A stretch of DNA of 64,000 bases from Gemmatimonadota bacterium (GCA_022563595.1 JADFNB010000006.1:1-64000), one strand, 5' to 3'. Shown: positions 42,857 through 51,551, counted from the stretch's first letter. Program-made: numbers and translations. Notes: generated by a model not told the origin, from the sequence alone.

Positions 42857-43213
42857 TCACTCCGCAAGAAGCTCGATCCGAGCCATCTCGGCACCGTCAC
42901 CGGAGCGGTGTCCGAGCTTGACAATACGCGTATAGCCGCCGGGTCGCGACGCGAACCGCGGTCCGATCTCACCGAACAGACGGCCTGCCACGGCACGGTC
43001 CCTGATCCGCCGTTCAACCTGCCGCCTCGCGTGCAGATCACCCCGCCGCGCCAGCGTAATCAGCTTCTCCGCGAACGGACGAAGCTCCTTGGCCTTGGCT
43101 TCGGTCGTTACGACGCGGTCGTGGCGGAAGAACTCGGTAACCATGTTGTTGAGCATCGCCCGGCGGTGACTCGCCGTGCGGCTCAGCTGCCGACCTCTGA
43201 CACGGTGGCGCAT
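42857..43213 (-). CDS. rplQ: 50S ribosomal protein L17
   Basis: 118 residues. MRHRVRGRQLSRTASHRRAMLNNM is the invariant L17 N-terminus, and RPGGYTRIVKLGHRSGDGAEMARIEL the conserved C-terminal part. Last gene of the alpha operon, seven bases after rpoA. Confidence 0.98.
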   Translation of the reverse strand: MRHRVRGRQLSRTASHRRAMLNNMVTEFFRHDRVVTTEAKAKELRPFAEKLITLARRGDLHARRQVERRIRDRAVAGRLFGEIGPRFASRPGGYTRIVKLGHRSGDGAEMARIELLAE

Positions 43214-43220
43214 CTGGGCG

Positions 43221-44285
43221 CTACTCCTGCTGTGCCGGGGACACGGGTTCTGCGTCCGCCTCCGACGCCGGTAGCGAGCCGGGATTCGTCACCACCAGAT
43301 CACCGGCCTTGTCCTCGAACTCCATCCCAAAGCTCAGCTCCTCGCGGCGCAGTAATTCGGCGATCTCCTCCAGCGCCTTTTCACCCACGTTCTTGACCTT
43401 GAGCAGGTCGTCCTTGCTGTAGCGCACGAGATCGCCCAACGTGCTGATGTTCGAGTTCTTGAGCGAGTTGATGGACCGGACCGATAGCCCGCAGTCGTCG
43501 ATCGGCTTCTGCAGCAGATCACGCAGCCGCGCGTCGTCCGGCTCGGCACCACCGTTGGTCGCCGCGACCATCGGTACCTTGCCGAAGTTCAGGAACGCCT
43601 GGAAGTGTTCTTGTAAGAGGGCGGCCGCGTACGCGACCGCGTCTTCCGGTGAGATCGTACCGTTAGTCTCGACCTCCATAGTCAGGCGATCGAAGTCGGT
43701 CCGCTGACCGACGCGCGTCTCCGCAACGGTGAAATTGGCACGGCGCACGGGATTGTAGATCGAGTCCACGCGCACCAAGTCAACCGGGAGCGAACGGTCG
43801 GCGGGGTGCTGGGACGCCTCCACATAGCCGCGGCCCTTGTTCACGTAGAACTCGCCGGTCAGCTCACGATCTTCCTGCAGCGTGAACAGCAGATGATCGG
43901 GGTTCACGATCTGGACAGCGGAGTGCGGTTTGATATCGCGGGCGTGGATCGGCCCGGCCTTCTCCGCCGTTATGTGAAGCACAGCCTCATCTACGTCCTC
44001 GGCAAGAACGAGCGTGAGTTGTTTTAGGCGTTGAATGACCTGGTGGATATCCTCCACCACACCAGGCACGGTCTGATGCTCGTGCACCACGCCGTCGAGT
44101 CTGAATCCCCACACCGCAGTGCCCCGCAGTGATGACAGGAGCATGCGACGCAGCGAGTTGCCCAGTGTGTAGCCGTAGCCTCGCTCCAGGGGTTGGAGCC
44201 GAAACTCGGCCGCGTATGGGTTGTCCTCCCGTTTGGCCATCTCGACCACGGAGGGGCGCACCAGTCCAGTGAGATCGATGTTCAT
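43221..44285 (-). CDS. rpoA: RNA polymerase alpha subunit
   Basis: 354 residues from the ATG at 44285. The N-terminal dimerisation domain has LERGYGYTLGNSLRRMLLSSLRGTAVWGF, and the C-terminal DNA-binding domain (helix-hairpin-helix) includes LSVRSINSLKNSNISTLGDLVRYSKDDLLKVKNVGEKALEEI. The C-terminal tail beyond the alpha-CTD is about 30 residues longer than in E. coli (acidic, ending SPAQQE). Confidence 0.98.
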   Translation of the reverse strand: MNIDLTGLVRPSVVEMAKREDNPYAAEFRLQPLERGYGYTLGNSLRRMLLSSLRGTAVWGFRLDGVVHEHQTVPGVVEDIHQVIQRLKQLTLVLAEDVDEAVLHITAEKAGPIHARDIKPHSAVQIVNPDHLLFTLQEDRELTGEFYVNKGRGYVEASQHPADRSLPVDLVRVDSIYNPVRRANFTVAETRVGQRTDFDRLTMEVETNGTISPEDAVAYAAALLQEHFQAFLNFGKVPMVAATNGGAEPDDARLRDLLQKPIDDCGLSVRSINSLKNSNISTLGDLVRYSKDDLLKVKNVGEKALEEIAELLRREELSFGMEFEDKAGDLVVTNPGSLPASEADAEPVSPAQQE

Positions 44286-44329
44286 AATGACTGCGAGCGA
44301 AACCCACGTTGTTGGGTAACGATCCGCGT

Positions 44330-44965
44330 TTACCTCGAGTAGAGTTCCACGATCAGCTGCTCCTGAGCGGCGATCGGTATGGCATCGCGTGTCGGCAGCT
44401 CGGTTACCTTGCCCACCGCCTTTTCGGCATCGACCGTAAGCCACGAAATAGGCGCACCTCTAGATGCCTGATCCAGAGCCGCTTTCACCAGTGCCATGTC
44501 ACGACTCGCGTCAGCGACCTTGACCTCGTCCGCCGCCCGGACGCGGAAGGAGGGGATGTCCACGGTGCGTCCGTTCACCTCGATGTGACGGTGTCGCACA
44601 AGCTGCCTTGCCGCCTTGCGGCTCGGCGCAAACCCCATCCGGTAGACGATGTTGTCCAGCCGCCTCTCGAGCGAGATCAACAGGTTCGCGCCCGTCACGC
44701 CGGGCTCGGCGCGCACCTTCCGGAAGGTCGTGCGGAACTGGCGCTCGGAGAGCCCATACATGCGTTTGACCTTCTGCTTCTCGCGCAACTGCTTCGAGTA
44801 CTCGGATGCCTTGCGCCGCCGGGCCATCGTCTGGCCGTGCTGGCCGGGCGCGTATCCCCGTCGTTCGATGCCGCACTTGTCCGTGAGGCACCGCGTGCCC
44901 TTGAGAAACAGCTTCGTGCCTTCTCGGCGGCACAGCTTGCAGGACGGACCGGTGTATCGTGCCAC
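44330..44965 (-). CDS. rpsD: 30S ribosomal protein S4, zinc-binding form
   Basis: 211 residues. N-terminal cysteines C9, C12, C26 and C31 make this the zinc-containing C+ version; the RNA-binding S4 domain runs from about 95 (RRLDNIVYRMGFAPSRKAARQLVRHRHIEVNG). S4 nucleates 30S assembly and in many bacteria represses its own operon. No S4-binding leader was identified here. Confidence 0.98.
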   Translation of the reverse strand: MARYTGPSCKLCRREGTKLFLKGTRCLTDKCGIERRGYAPGQHGQTMARRRKASEYSKQLREKQKVKRMYGLSERQFRTTFRKVRAEPGVTGANLLISLERRLDNIVYRMGFAPSRKAARQLVRHRHIEVNGRTVDIPSFRVRAADEVKVADASRDMALVKAALDQASRGAPISWLTVDAEKAVGKVTELPTRDAIPIAAQEQLIVELYSR

Positions 44966-44968
44966 GGC

Positions 44969-45361
44969 TCACACCCGCCGCTTCTTGGGTGGGCGGCATC
45001 CATTGTGCGGGATCGGCGTGACGTCCCGGATGGACAGGATTTGCAACCCTGCCGCCGCCAACGCTTGCACCGCTGACTCCCGTCCCGATCCCGGACCTTG
45101 AACACGGACGTGCACCTTCCGGACCCCCATATTCAACGCGTCGCGACCGCACTGCTCGGCAGCGACCGTCGCGGCGAAGGAGGTGGATTTTTTCGACCCC
45201 TTGAACCCCGACTTGCCCGCAGAGCCCCACGTGACCGTGTTGCCATTGGTGTCGGTTATGGTGATAAGTGTGTTGTTGAACGTCGCGGTGATGTGGGCTA
45301 CGCCCTCGGACTCGACCACCTTCTTGGAGCGTTTCGCACCGGATGAACTCGCTTGAGGCAT
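44969..45361 (-). CDS. rpsK: 30S ribosomal protein S11
   Basis: 130 residues. Conserved [40 protein letters not shown], and the C-terminal [18 protein letters not shown]. Three bases separate it from rpsD and three from rpsM. Confidence 0.98.
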   Translation of the reverse strand: MPQASSSGAKRSKKVVESEGVAHITATFNNTLITITDTNGNTVTWGSAGKSGFKGSKKSTSFAATVAAEQCGRDALNMGVRKVHVRVQGPGSGRESAVQALAAAGLQILSIRDVTPIPHNGCRPPKKRRV

Positions 45362-45364
45362 ACT

Positions 45365-45745
45365 CTACTTCTTCATCACTTTCTTCTTGCCGGCGATCGC
45401 GCGCCGCGGTCCCTTCTTGGTGCGGGCATTGGTATGGGTACGCTGCCCGCGGACCGGAAGCCCGCGTCGATGACGCATGCCTCGATAGCTGCCGATATCC
45501 ATGAGGCGCTTGATGTGCATCGCCACTTCGGTGCGCAACGCTCCCTCAACCTTCACACCGCGTTCGATGGACTGCCGCAGCCGCGCCACCTCTGCGTCGG
45601 ACAGATCCCGCACGCGGGTGTCGCCGGAGATGGCGGTCTCGTCGAGTATGCGCTGGGACGTCGATAGCCCAACACCAAAAATATATGTCAGGGCGATCTC
45701 GATCCGCTTTTCGCGGGGAAGATCGACGCCGGCGATTCGTGCCAT
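45365..45745 (-). CDS. rpsM: 30S ribosomal protein S13
   Basis: 126 residues. [57 protein letters not shown] are invariant S13 sequence. The basic C-terminal tail reaches toward the P site tRNA. Starts three bases after rpmJ. Confidence 0.98.
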   Translation of the reverse strand: MARIAGVDLPREKRIEIALTYIFGVGLSTSQRILDETAISGDTRVRDLSDAEVARLRQSIERGVKVEGALRTEVAMHIKRLMDIGSYRGMRHRRGLPVRGQRTHTNARTKKGPRRAIAGKKKVMKK

Positions 45746-45748
45746 TGG

Positions 45749-45865
45749 CTAGCCTTGCCGCTGCTTGTGCTTCGGGTTCCGTTTGCAGATCACGAACGTG
45801 ACACCACGGCGACGAATCACCTTGCAATGCTCGCAGATCCGCTTGACACTCGAACGAACTTTCAC
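45749..45865 (-). CDS. rpmJ: 50S ribosomal protein L36
   Basis: 38 residues, starting at a GTG six bases after GGAGG. The protein reads [20 protein letters not shown] and continues to [12 protein letters not shown]11, C14, C27 and H33 form the zinc site of the standard C+ form. First gene of the operon that continues rpsM-rpsK-rpsD-rpoA-rplQ. Confidence 0.97.
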   Translation of the reverse strand: MKVRSSVKRICEHCKVIRRRGVTFVICKRNPKHKQRQG

Positions 45866-45905
45866 GAGCAGCCTCCGCTTGTCGAGGTTCGCGACCAGAA
45901 CTTTT

Positions 45906-45934
45906 AATATAGATGAGACCTAAACCCACCGCAA
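45906..45934 (-). promoter_or_regulatory. Sigma-70 type promoter of the rpmJ-rplQ operon
   Basis: On the minus strand TTGCGG (45934-45929) and TATATT (45911-45906) are separated by 17 bp, about 40 bases before the rpmJ start. The -10 has five of six consensus bases; the -35 only three. Confidence 0.6.
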
Positions 45935-45942
45935 GTGAGCAG

Positions 45943-46374
45943 TTACGGCGCCACCCGCACCTCTCGCAGGCGCCACTCTCCACCTACTATTCGGAACCCG
46001 AAGAACAGCATTTCCACGCGCTCGTCGGACGTCCCCCGGACCGTATAGCGCCGCGCCATCTCGGCGTAGGCGTGGTCCTCCGCTACGTGACGGATTTCGC
46101 GCAGCACCAGCTCCTTTTCGTCCGCGTCGGCAAGATAGCGCTCCAACAGCCGCGCAGCTTGGCCCGGCCGGAGCGCCTGGGATACCGCCACGCCGGGGAT
46201 GCGCAGGCGGACAGTGTCGCTGCGGGCCACGAGATCGTGGGTGGCATGCCCCAGCCACGCCGCGCGCGCGCGCTCCACGACGTCCTTGAGCGGGGCCTGT
46301 GCGCTCAACATGCGCGGTGCGGCCAGGGCCACCGCCAATCCCGCGTGGATAAGCGCTGCGGACATCAGATTCAT
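45943..46374 (-). CDS. Small secreted protein, DUF4783-like
   Basis: 143 residues from the ATG at 46374, overlapping the pyrF stop by four bases. A signal peptide (MNLMSAALIHAGLAVALAAP, cleavage likely after MLSAQ) precedes a domain of about 110 residues ending in EMLFFGFRIVGGEWRLREVRV. This layout, a short NTF2-like secreted domain, resembles the DUF4783 family, but the match is by pattern only. It is last in the smpB-amidase-pyrD-pyrF run; function unknown. Confidence 0.68.
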   Translation of the reverse strand: MNLMSAALIHAGLAVALAAPRMLSAQAPLKDVVERARAAWLGHATHDLVARSDTVRLRIPGVAVSQALRPGQAARLLERYLADADEKELVLREIRHVAEDHAYAEMARRYTVRGTSDERVEMLFFGFRIVGGEWRLREVRVAP

Positions 46375-47054
46375 GATGCGGCCTCGCATATGGCCTGATA
46401 CACCCGATCCGGGTCATCGGCCCGAGAAATTGGGCGGCCCACCACCAGATGGGTTGCGCCTGCCATGACGGCGCTCTGAGGATCGGCCGTGCGGCGCTGG
46501 TCGTCCGTCGGAGCACCGGGCAGCCGAATCCCCGGAACGACAATCCATGCGTCGCTTCCCAGCTCCGACTTGGCGACCGCCGCTTCGGCGGCCGAGACCA
46601 CCACACCCCCCAAGCCCGCTGCAAGTGCCATGCGGGCCAAGCGCGCGACCTCGCCAGCCGGATCCACCGTGGCGCCGCGCCCCGCCAGATCCGCGTAGTC
46701 CTCCGCGGCATGCGACGTCAGCATCGTGACCGCGACCACCCGTAACGCGTCGCCGGCCGCCTCCGCAGCCGCCCGCATCATGGCTCGGCCACCGAGGGCA
46801 TGCACAGTGGCCAGATCGATGCCAGCTACGGTCGCCGCCGTAACCGCCCCGGCAACCTGGTGAGGAATATCATGCCACTTCAGGTCCAGGAACACCCTGA
46901 GCCCACGGGCTTTCAACTCGCGCACCAGTTCGCGACCGGCTCCGACGAACAGCGTCGATCCGACCTTCACCCACCGCAGGCCGGGGAGACGAGCTACCAA
47001 AGCGAGCGCTTCCTCGCCCGCTACCATGTCAAGCGCGACGATGACTTCAGCCAT
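46371..47054 (-). CDS. pyrF: Orotidine 5'-phosphate decarboxylase
   Basis: 227 residues. VIVALDMVAGEEAL, the catalytic DLKWHDIPHQV (Lys-Asp charged network; usually DLKFHDIP), VTMLTSHAAED, and the phosphate-binding VPGIRLPGAP and VVGRPISRADDP are present. Makes UMP from OMP. Overlaps pyrD by eight bases, giving a pyrD-pyrF pair. Confidence 0.96.
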   Translation of the reverse strand: MAEVIVALDMVAGEEALALVARLPGLRWVKVGSTLFVGAGRELVRELKARGLRVFLDLKWHDIPHQVAGAVTAATVAGIDLATVHALGGRAMMRAAAEAAGDALRVVAVTMLTSHAAEDYADLAGRGATVDPAGEVARLARMALAAGLGGVVVSAAEAAVAKSELGSDAWIVVPGIRLPGAPTDDQRRTADPQSAVMAGATHLVVGRPISRADDPDRVYQAICEAAS

Positions 47055-47931
47055 AGGCCAGGGCGGCGGCCAACTGTTCGGGCAGCCGGGGTCTTGCGAG
47101 CGCCGCCGTCCCGACAGCCACCAGCGACGCGCCGGCCTCCAGGTATTGGCGCACGTCGTCCACCGTACGCACTCCCCCGACGCCGATCACCGGCAGATCG
47201 GTAGCCTCCCGGACCCGACCGGTCGCCAGGACGCCCATAGGCAGCAGGGCAGGACCGCTCACCCCTCCCTGCCCGGCCCCGAGTCGCAGTTGGCGCCCGG
47301 CCACCGATCCGGCAGACGCATCGTACAGCGTACCCGGAAAGGTATTGACCACCGCCAGTCCGTCGGCCCCCGCGTCCGCCGCCACCTTGGCCGTACGGGC
47401 CATGTCGGACAGGGTCGGTGCCAATTTGACCACCACGGGACGGCTGCTAGCGGCCCGGCAGCGCCGCACGAGATCGGCCAAAACCTGATCGTCCGCCCCG
47501 AAATGCTCACCACCTCGAGCGGTATTCGGACAGGAGAGGTTCAGCTCGAACGCCGTAACGACAGTCTGGTGCGTCAGGGTCTCGATGACCGTCACATAAT
47601 CCTCGACGGTCGCCCCCACGACGCTGACCAACACCCGCGCGCGCCTGAGATGCGCGGCGAGCCAGGGCAGCTCCTGATCCCGGGTGGCGGCGACGCCTGG
47701 ATTGGCGAGTCCGATGGCGTTGAGCATCCCGCCGGCGAATTCGGCGACGCGGGGCGCCGGATGCCCGGCACGCGGCTCGGGACTCACCGACTTGGTGATG
47801 ACCCCGCCCAGTCGGTCCAGGGTGATGACGCCACTCACCTCGCGCCCGAACCCCGCCGTTCCGGCGGCTAGAAGAATCGGGTTCTGGAAGCGGGTTTCGA
47901 GAACGCTGATCGGACCGGGAGGCGGCGTCAC
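47047..47931 (-). CDS. pyrD: Dihydroorotate dehydrogenase, class 1B catalytic subunit
   Basis: 294 residues. NPILLAAGTAGFG, VITKSVSPEPRAGHPAPRV, the active-site cysteine in FELNLSCPNTARGG, and the FMN-phosphate loop GVGGVRTVDDVRQYLEAGA place it in class 1. Class 1B enzymes work with an FAD/Fe-S partner PyrK; no pyrK is in the window, so its electron acceptor cannot be deduced. Confidence 0.94.
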   Translation of the reverse strand: MTPPPGPISVLETRFQNPILLAAGTAGFGREVSGVITLDRLGGVITKSVSPEPRAGHPAPRVAEFAGGMLNAIGLANPGVAATRDQELPWLAAHLRRARVLVSVVGATVEDYVTVIETLTHQTVVTAFELNLSCPNTARGGEHFGADDQVLADLVRRCRAASSRPVVVKLAPTLSDMARTAKVAADAGADGLAVVNTFPGTLYDASAGSVAGRQLRLGAGQGGVSGPALLPMGVLATGRVREATDLPVIGVGGVRTVDDVRQYLEAGASLVAVGTAALARPRLPEQLAAALAYG

Positions 47932-49259
47932 CGATCGTTGCGCCGGCCGGCCTCGGAGATGATGCGCAGCAACGAGTCCTCCAGCACCCGGTAGGCGTCC
48001 GGTGCCCTGCCGTCGAGCGCGAGCGTGTAGACCGACTCCGGGTAGCGCTCTCGTACCACTGCGATCAGCGAGTCGGCGGCGTCGGGCAGCAGCATTGCGG
48101 CGGCGAGCAGCGCCTTGGGAGCGATCGCCGAGCCGGGTGCCCTTCGGGCGATCTCTTGGAACAGCGCTGCGGCGAGGGAGGCGGCGCCCAACGAGTCCCG
48201 CATCTCCTCAGCCGCCAGGAACAGCAGCAGATCACTGCTATCGGCCGCGAGCGCCAGTGCCGCACGCCGCAGCACATTTGCATAGCGCTCCGCAATCCGT
48301 ACCGGCTCTCCACCCTGCCGCATCGTGGCACGCAGCGTGTCGGCCAACGCTGGAATCAGTTCGACGCGGGTCGTGCGCCTGACCTCACGCACCGTCAGGT
48401 GTGCCTGCGCCGCGCGGCCCTCCAGCGAATCGGCGGCGACGGCGATCACCGCCCTGAACCGCACCGCGGCGGAATCGGTCGTACCGGCGGCAAGCCACCG
48501 CTTCGCGTCGCTCAGCCACAGCCGCGCTCGCTGCCTGTCGGTCAGGTCCGTTCGGGCCGTCAGCCGCGGCACCAGCTTCGAGCCAGGTGCCGGCTCGCGC
48601 TCACCGATCGTATCCAGTGTGGCGAGCCAGCGCGCCTCGTCATAAGGGGCGTCGTGGAGGCGTGTCAGGAGCAGATCGGCTGCCTCTCGGGTGCGTCCCA
48701 TGCGCGCCAGCGCCACCGCCAGGGGAAAGGGTGCGGCGCGGTGTCCGCTCGCCTGGAGATCCGCGAGCGCGGCCACGGGGTCACCGAGTGCCAGGCGGGC
48801 CCGGCCCCGCAGCAGCAGCGCCGCCGCCCGACCGCTGGAATCGTCCGCTTCGACAACGGGCGACACGATGTCCGCAACCGAGTCCGGCTCGAACATCTCG
48901 AGCCTGCAGCGCGCCAGCGTGAGGCGAGCCTCCCGCCAAATGGCGGGGTCGGGACTCGAGTCCGCCGCAAGCGCCAGCGGTATGACCGCTCGCGTGCACG
49001 CCGAGATGGCGTAGAGCGCCTTGCCCTGGAGGAGCAACGCGTCGTCGCGGTACTTGCTCTTGGGAAACCTGGCCGCGACCGACTCGGCCTTGATCGCGGC
49101 CCGCGACCAGAGCGACCGCGCTTCACTGGTCCTTCCCTCCCGCTCCGCACGCCGGGCCTCACCCGCGAGCCGGTTCGCGTTGTATAGCCCGTTATAGTAC
49201 GCACAGCCTACGGCGAGCACGGCGCACGCCACCAGCGTGATTATGACGCGGCGTGTCAC
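47928..49259 (-). CDS. TPR-rich lipoprotein, function unknown
   Basis: 443 residues. Signal MTRRVIITLVACAVLAVGC ends in lipobox AVGC, followed by the CAYYNGLYNANRLA motif common in lipoproteins of this kind. The rest is alpha-solenoid with TPR-like units, e.g. AESVAARFPKSKYRDDALLLQGKALYAI and AAALLLRGRARLALGDPVAALADL. Placed between the amidase and pyrD genes with four-base overlaps on both sides. A cell-envelope scaffold is likely. Confidence 0.75.
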   Translation of the reverse strand: MTRRVIITLVACAVLAVGCAYYNGLYNANRLAGEARRAEREGRTSEARSLWSRAAIKAESVAARFPKSKYRDDALLLQGKALYAISACTRAVIPLALAADSSPDPAIWREARLTLARCRLEMFEPDSVADIVSPVVEADDSSGRAAALLLRGRARLALGDPVAALADLQASGHRAAPFPLAVALARMGRTREAADLLLTRLHDAPYDEARWLATLDTIGEREPAPGSKLVPRLTARTDLTDRQRARLWLSDAKRWLAAGTTDSAAVRFRAVIAVAADSLEGRAAQAHLTVREVRRTTRVELIPALADTLRATMRQGGEPVRIAERYANVLRRAALALAADSSDLLLFLAAEEMRDSLGAASLAAALFQEIARRAPGSAIAPKALLAAAMLLPDAADSLIAVVRERYPESVYTLALDGRAPDAYRVLEDSLLRIISEAGRRNDR

Positions 49260-50461
49260 GACCCACCCGCCGAGCTGGTCTTGTCCTCGTAGCGACGCAG
49301 GTATTCGACGACGCCCTCGGCGATCGCCACAGCGAGCCGTTGCTGACCGGCCGGCGAGTTCAGGAACTGCGCGTCCCTGCGGTTGGTGGCATACCCCGTT
49401 TCGATCAGAATCGCGGGCCGCGTAGACACCGCCAGCACCACGAACCGGTTCTGATGGACTCCACGGTTGCGCCCCGGATGGGCGCGCGCCGCGTTCGACT
49501 GGACCAGGTTTGCGAGGAGGGCGGACTCGCGAAGGATCTCATTGCTCTGCAGATCTTTCAAAATGAACAACCGCGGGTCGTCCTGGGTCAGTGCGCCGCC
49601 GGCCTCGTAGCGGAGCGCATCGTTTTCCATCGCCGCGACCCGGCGAGCCTCCGCGGTCAGCGCCTCACCGAGAAAGTAGGTGTGGACACCGTTCGCGCGC
49701 TGATACCCCGGCGTCCGGGACAACGCATCGACATGCACGCTCACGAACAGATCGCACACCGCCGCGCACATGGTAGCGCGCTCGCGCAAGCCGACGAACC
49801 GGTCGGTCCTGCGCGTCATCACGACTCGGATGCCGCGCCGCTCCAATTCCGCTTCCAGCCGCTTGGCGATCGCCAGGGTTATGTGCTTTTCGTTGATCCC
49901 GCGCGGCAGGAACAACCCGATGTTCCCCACATCCCGACCGCCATGCCCCGCATCGACCACTACGGTGTGCGGCAACCGCAGACCGAACTCGTTGGGAGCG
50001 GGGCGGCGGCTACTGGACGCCGGGCGCCCCGGGGACCGAATCACCGCTGCGAGGCCCACCTCTTCGAAGCGGGCGGCCAGCGGATCGTACCTATAGGCCT
50101 CGTGAAAACGGCGCGGGATGTAGTCAGTCAGCCACTGCAGGGGAACGAACAGCGTATCCCCACTCAAGTACGCGCCTCCCGCCATCGGGACAACTGTCGC
50201 GCCATCTAGCAGCACGGGCGCATCGAGGAGAAAGCTGAACGGCACGCCGGCGAACTCTACCATCGCCCACCCGTTCCGCACCGCGCTGGAAAGCGGGAGC
50301 AACCGAGAGAGCGGCTCTACCGGGAAGGCGGGATGGCCCCGCTGCGCCGAGATGGGGATCGAGATCTCGCCCCGCGCGGTGGCCACCAGCACGGCCGTGG
50401 GCGCCACGGGATGGGACCCGCCGCCGGCAACGGCGACCGCCAGCAGCGTGGCGTGGATCAT
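49256..50461 (-). CDS. N-acetylmuramoyl-L-alanine amidase (Amidase_3)
   Basis: 401 residues. Cuts the glycan-peptide bond of peptidoglycan in the periplasm. The catalytic domain begins near 165: VVVDAGHGGRDVGNIG (zinc His and Glu/Asp), DLFVSVHVDALS, and the catalytic glutamate in ILIETGYATNRRDAQFL. The N-terminal 150 residues (copper-amine-oxidase-like stalk pattern YRYDPLAARFEEVG) resemble an AMIN-like module. A signal sequence is weak: MIHATLLAVAVAGGG. Overlaps smpB and the TPR lipoprotein by four bases. Confidence 0.92.
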   Translation of the reverse strand: MIHATLLAVAVAGGGSHPVAPTAVLVATARGEISIPISAQRGHPAFPVEPLSRLLPLSSAVRNGWAMVEFAGVPFSFLLDAPVLLDGATVVPMAGGAYLSGDTLFVPLQWLTDYIPRRFHEAYRYDPLAARFEEVGLAAVIRSPGRPASSSRRPAPNEFGLRLPHTVVVDAGHGGRDVGNIGLFLPRGINEKHITLAIAKRLEAELERRGIRVVMTRRTDRFVGLRERATMCAAVCDLFVSVHVDALSRTPGYQRANGVHTYFLGEALTAEARRVAAMENDALRYEAGGALTQDDPRLFILKDLQSNEILRESALLANLVQSNAARAHPGRNRGVHQNRFVVLAVSTRPAILIETGYATNRRDAQFLNSPAGQQRLAVAIAEGVVEYLRRYEDKTSSAGGS

Positions 50462-50937
50462 GGCCGGCGGCCCATGGCGCGCTCCGCTTCGCGGGCCGCG
50501 ATGCGGCGCTTGGCGGCTTCGCGTTTGTCGTGCAGCTGTTTGCCGCGCGCGAGCGCCAGCGTGACCTTGGCGCGGCCTCGCGCGAAGTACAAATCGAGTG
50601 GAATGAGAGTCAGACCCTTCTGGTGGACCGCCCCGATCAGGCGTCTGATCTCGCGCGTGTGCAGGAGCAACTTGCGTCGGCGCCGGGGGTCGTGGTTTAC
50701 ATACCCGCCCGACTCGTACGGCGAGATCGTCATGGCCTCGAGCCAGACCTCACCACCATGTACGATGCCGAAAGCCTCCTTCAGGCTCACCTTTCCGGCA
50801 CGCACCGATTTCACCTCGGTCCCCGTGAGCACCAAACCCGCCTCCCAGGTCTCGAGGATATGGTAATCGTGCCGCGCCTTAGGATTGCGGGCGACCACGA
50901 GGCCGCCTGCGGCGGCCGAACCTCGACTCGGCGACAC
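50458..50937 (-). CDS. smpB: SsrA-binding protein SmpB
   Basis: 159 residues from a GTG at 50937, seven bases after GGAG. Partner of tmRNA in rescue of stalled ribosomes. NPKARHDYHILETWEAGLVLTGTEVKSVRAGKVSLKEAF, then RRKLLLHTREIRRLIGAVHQKGLTLIPLDLYF are hallmark segments; the basic C-terminus follows. An unusual 14-residue N-terminal extension (SPSRGSAAAGGLVV) precedes the fold. tmRNA itself is not in the window. Confidence 0.96.
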   Translation of the reverse strand: MSPSRGSAAAGGLVVARNPKARHDYHILETWEAGLVLTGTEVKSVRAGKVSLKEAFGIVHGGEVWLEAMTISPYESGGYVNHDPRRRRKLLLHTREIRRLIGAVHQKGLTLIPLDLYFARGRAKVTLALARGKQLHDKREAAKRRIAAREAERAMGRRP

Positions 50938-50948
50938 AAGCTAACTCC

Positions 50949-50977
50949 AAGATACAAAACGGGTTCCGAGCGGTCAA
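50949..50977 (-). promoter_or_regulatory. Promoter of the smpB operon
   Basis: On the minus strand TTGACC (50977-50972), 17 bp, TATCTT (50954-50949). The start site would fall only a few bases before the GGAG ribosome site, giving a very short leader. It is back to back with the tRNA-Leu promoter, only eight bases apart. Confidence 0.6.
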
Positions 50978-50985
50978 GCAAGCGG

Positions 50986-51015
50986 TTGACTGCGACTCGC
51001 TCTGACGTCTATATT
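50986..51015 (+). promoter_or_regulatory. Promoter of tRNA-Leu
   Basis: TTGACT at 50986-50991, 18 bp spacer, TATATT at 51010-51015: near-consensus sigma-70 sites, five of six at both boxes. The predicted start is about 15-20 bases upstream of the mature tRNA 5' end. Confidence 0.8.
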
Positions 51016-51038
51016 CCGCCGCTCACGGTTTCGTTCCT

Positions 51039-51122
51039 GCCGAAGTGGTGGAACTGGTAGACGCGCTGCGTTCAGGGCGCAGTGGGCTCAAGCCCGTGTG
51101 GGTTCGAATCCCACCTTCGGCA
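51039..51122 (+). tRNA. tRNA-Leu(CAG)
   Basis: 84 nt with acceptor stem GCCGAAG/CTTCGGC, anticodon stem CTGCG/CGCAG around the loop TTCAGGG (anticodon CAG), a long class II variable arm (GGGC/GCCC stem) and T-arm GTGGGTTCGAATCCCAC. The discriminator base is A; CCA is not encoded. It reads CUG leucine codons, abundant in this genome's GC-rich genes. Confidence 0.97.
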
Positions 51123-51128
51123 CTCAGT

Positions 51129-51140
51129 ACGTGCGCACGT
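51129..51140. repeat. 12-bp perfect palindrome after tRNA-Leu
   Basis: ACGTGCGCACGT begins seven bases after the tRNA 3' end, in the gap between the tRNA and the moeB remnant. It could be a weak terminator stem or a recombination scar; nothing decides between these. Confidence 0.5.
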
Positions 51141-51146
51141 CACCAT

Positions 51147-51537
51147 CCCGTCCACGACCTCGTCGAACGCGCTGATGATATCCAGCGCGTTTCCCGAGAC
51201 GAGACGTATCGAACCGCTCGATCGCAACGTGAGGATTGAGATCGTGGAGCCGCGCTTCGGCAGACGCGAGCTTCGAGCTGCCCACAGCGGCCGTGCCGTG
51301 AAGGATTTGGCGTTGAAGGTTGCTCTCGTCGACGATGTCGTCGTCAACCAGGCCCAACGTCCCGACGCCCGCCGCGGCGAGGTACAGAGCGGCCGGTGAT
51401 CTCAAGCCGCCCGCCCCGACCAACAGCACGCGACTCCCCTTCAGCTGACGCTGGCCGTCGTACCCGACCTCCGGCAGGATGATGTGACGGGCGTACCGGC
51501 GGAGTTCGTCAGATGTCAGCGTGCTGCCGACTATCAC
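51147..51537 (-). pseudogene. Truncated, frameshifted MoeB/ThiF/HesA-type adenylyltransferase remnant
   Basis: Residues 1-107 match the E1-like ATP-binding domain: LTSDELRRYARHIILPEVGYDGQ, VLLVGAGGL, DDDIVDESNLQRQILH, and LNPHVAIERFDT. The glycine-rich loop reads GGLRSPA where GGLGSPA is expected. After FDT the frame is lost, but another frame continues exactly as the family should: RLVSGNALDIISAFDEVVDG. The match ends there at 51147, 24 bases before the tRNA-Leu 3' end, so the C-terminal 60% with the metal-binding cysteines is gone. Downstream of an Rrf2 regulator, it is probably the relic of a sulfur-transfer gene. Confidence 0.8.
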
Positions 51538-51551
51538 CGCGCCTGGCTCGT

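Noticed and set aside
46371-46711. Minus-strand alternative frame over pyrF
   Set aside because: The pyrF frame carries all catalytic motifs; the alternative is low-complexity Arg/Ala/Gly.
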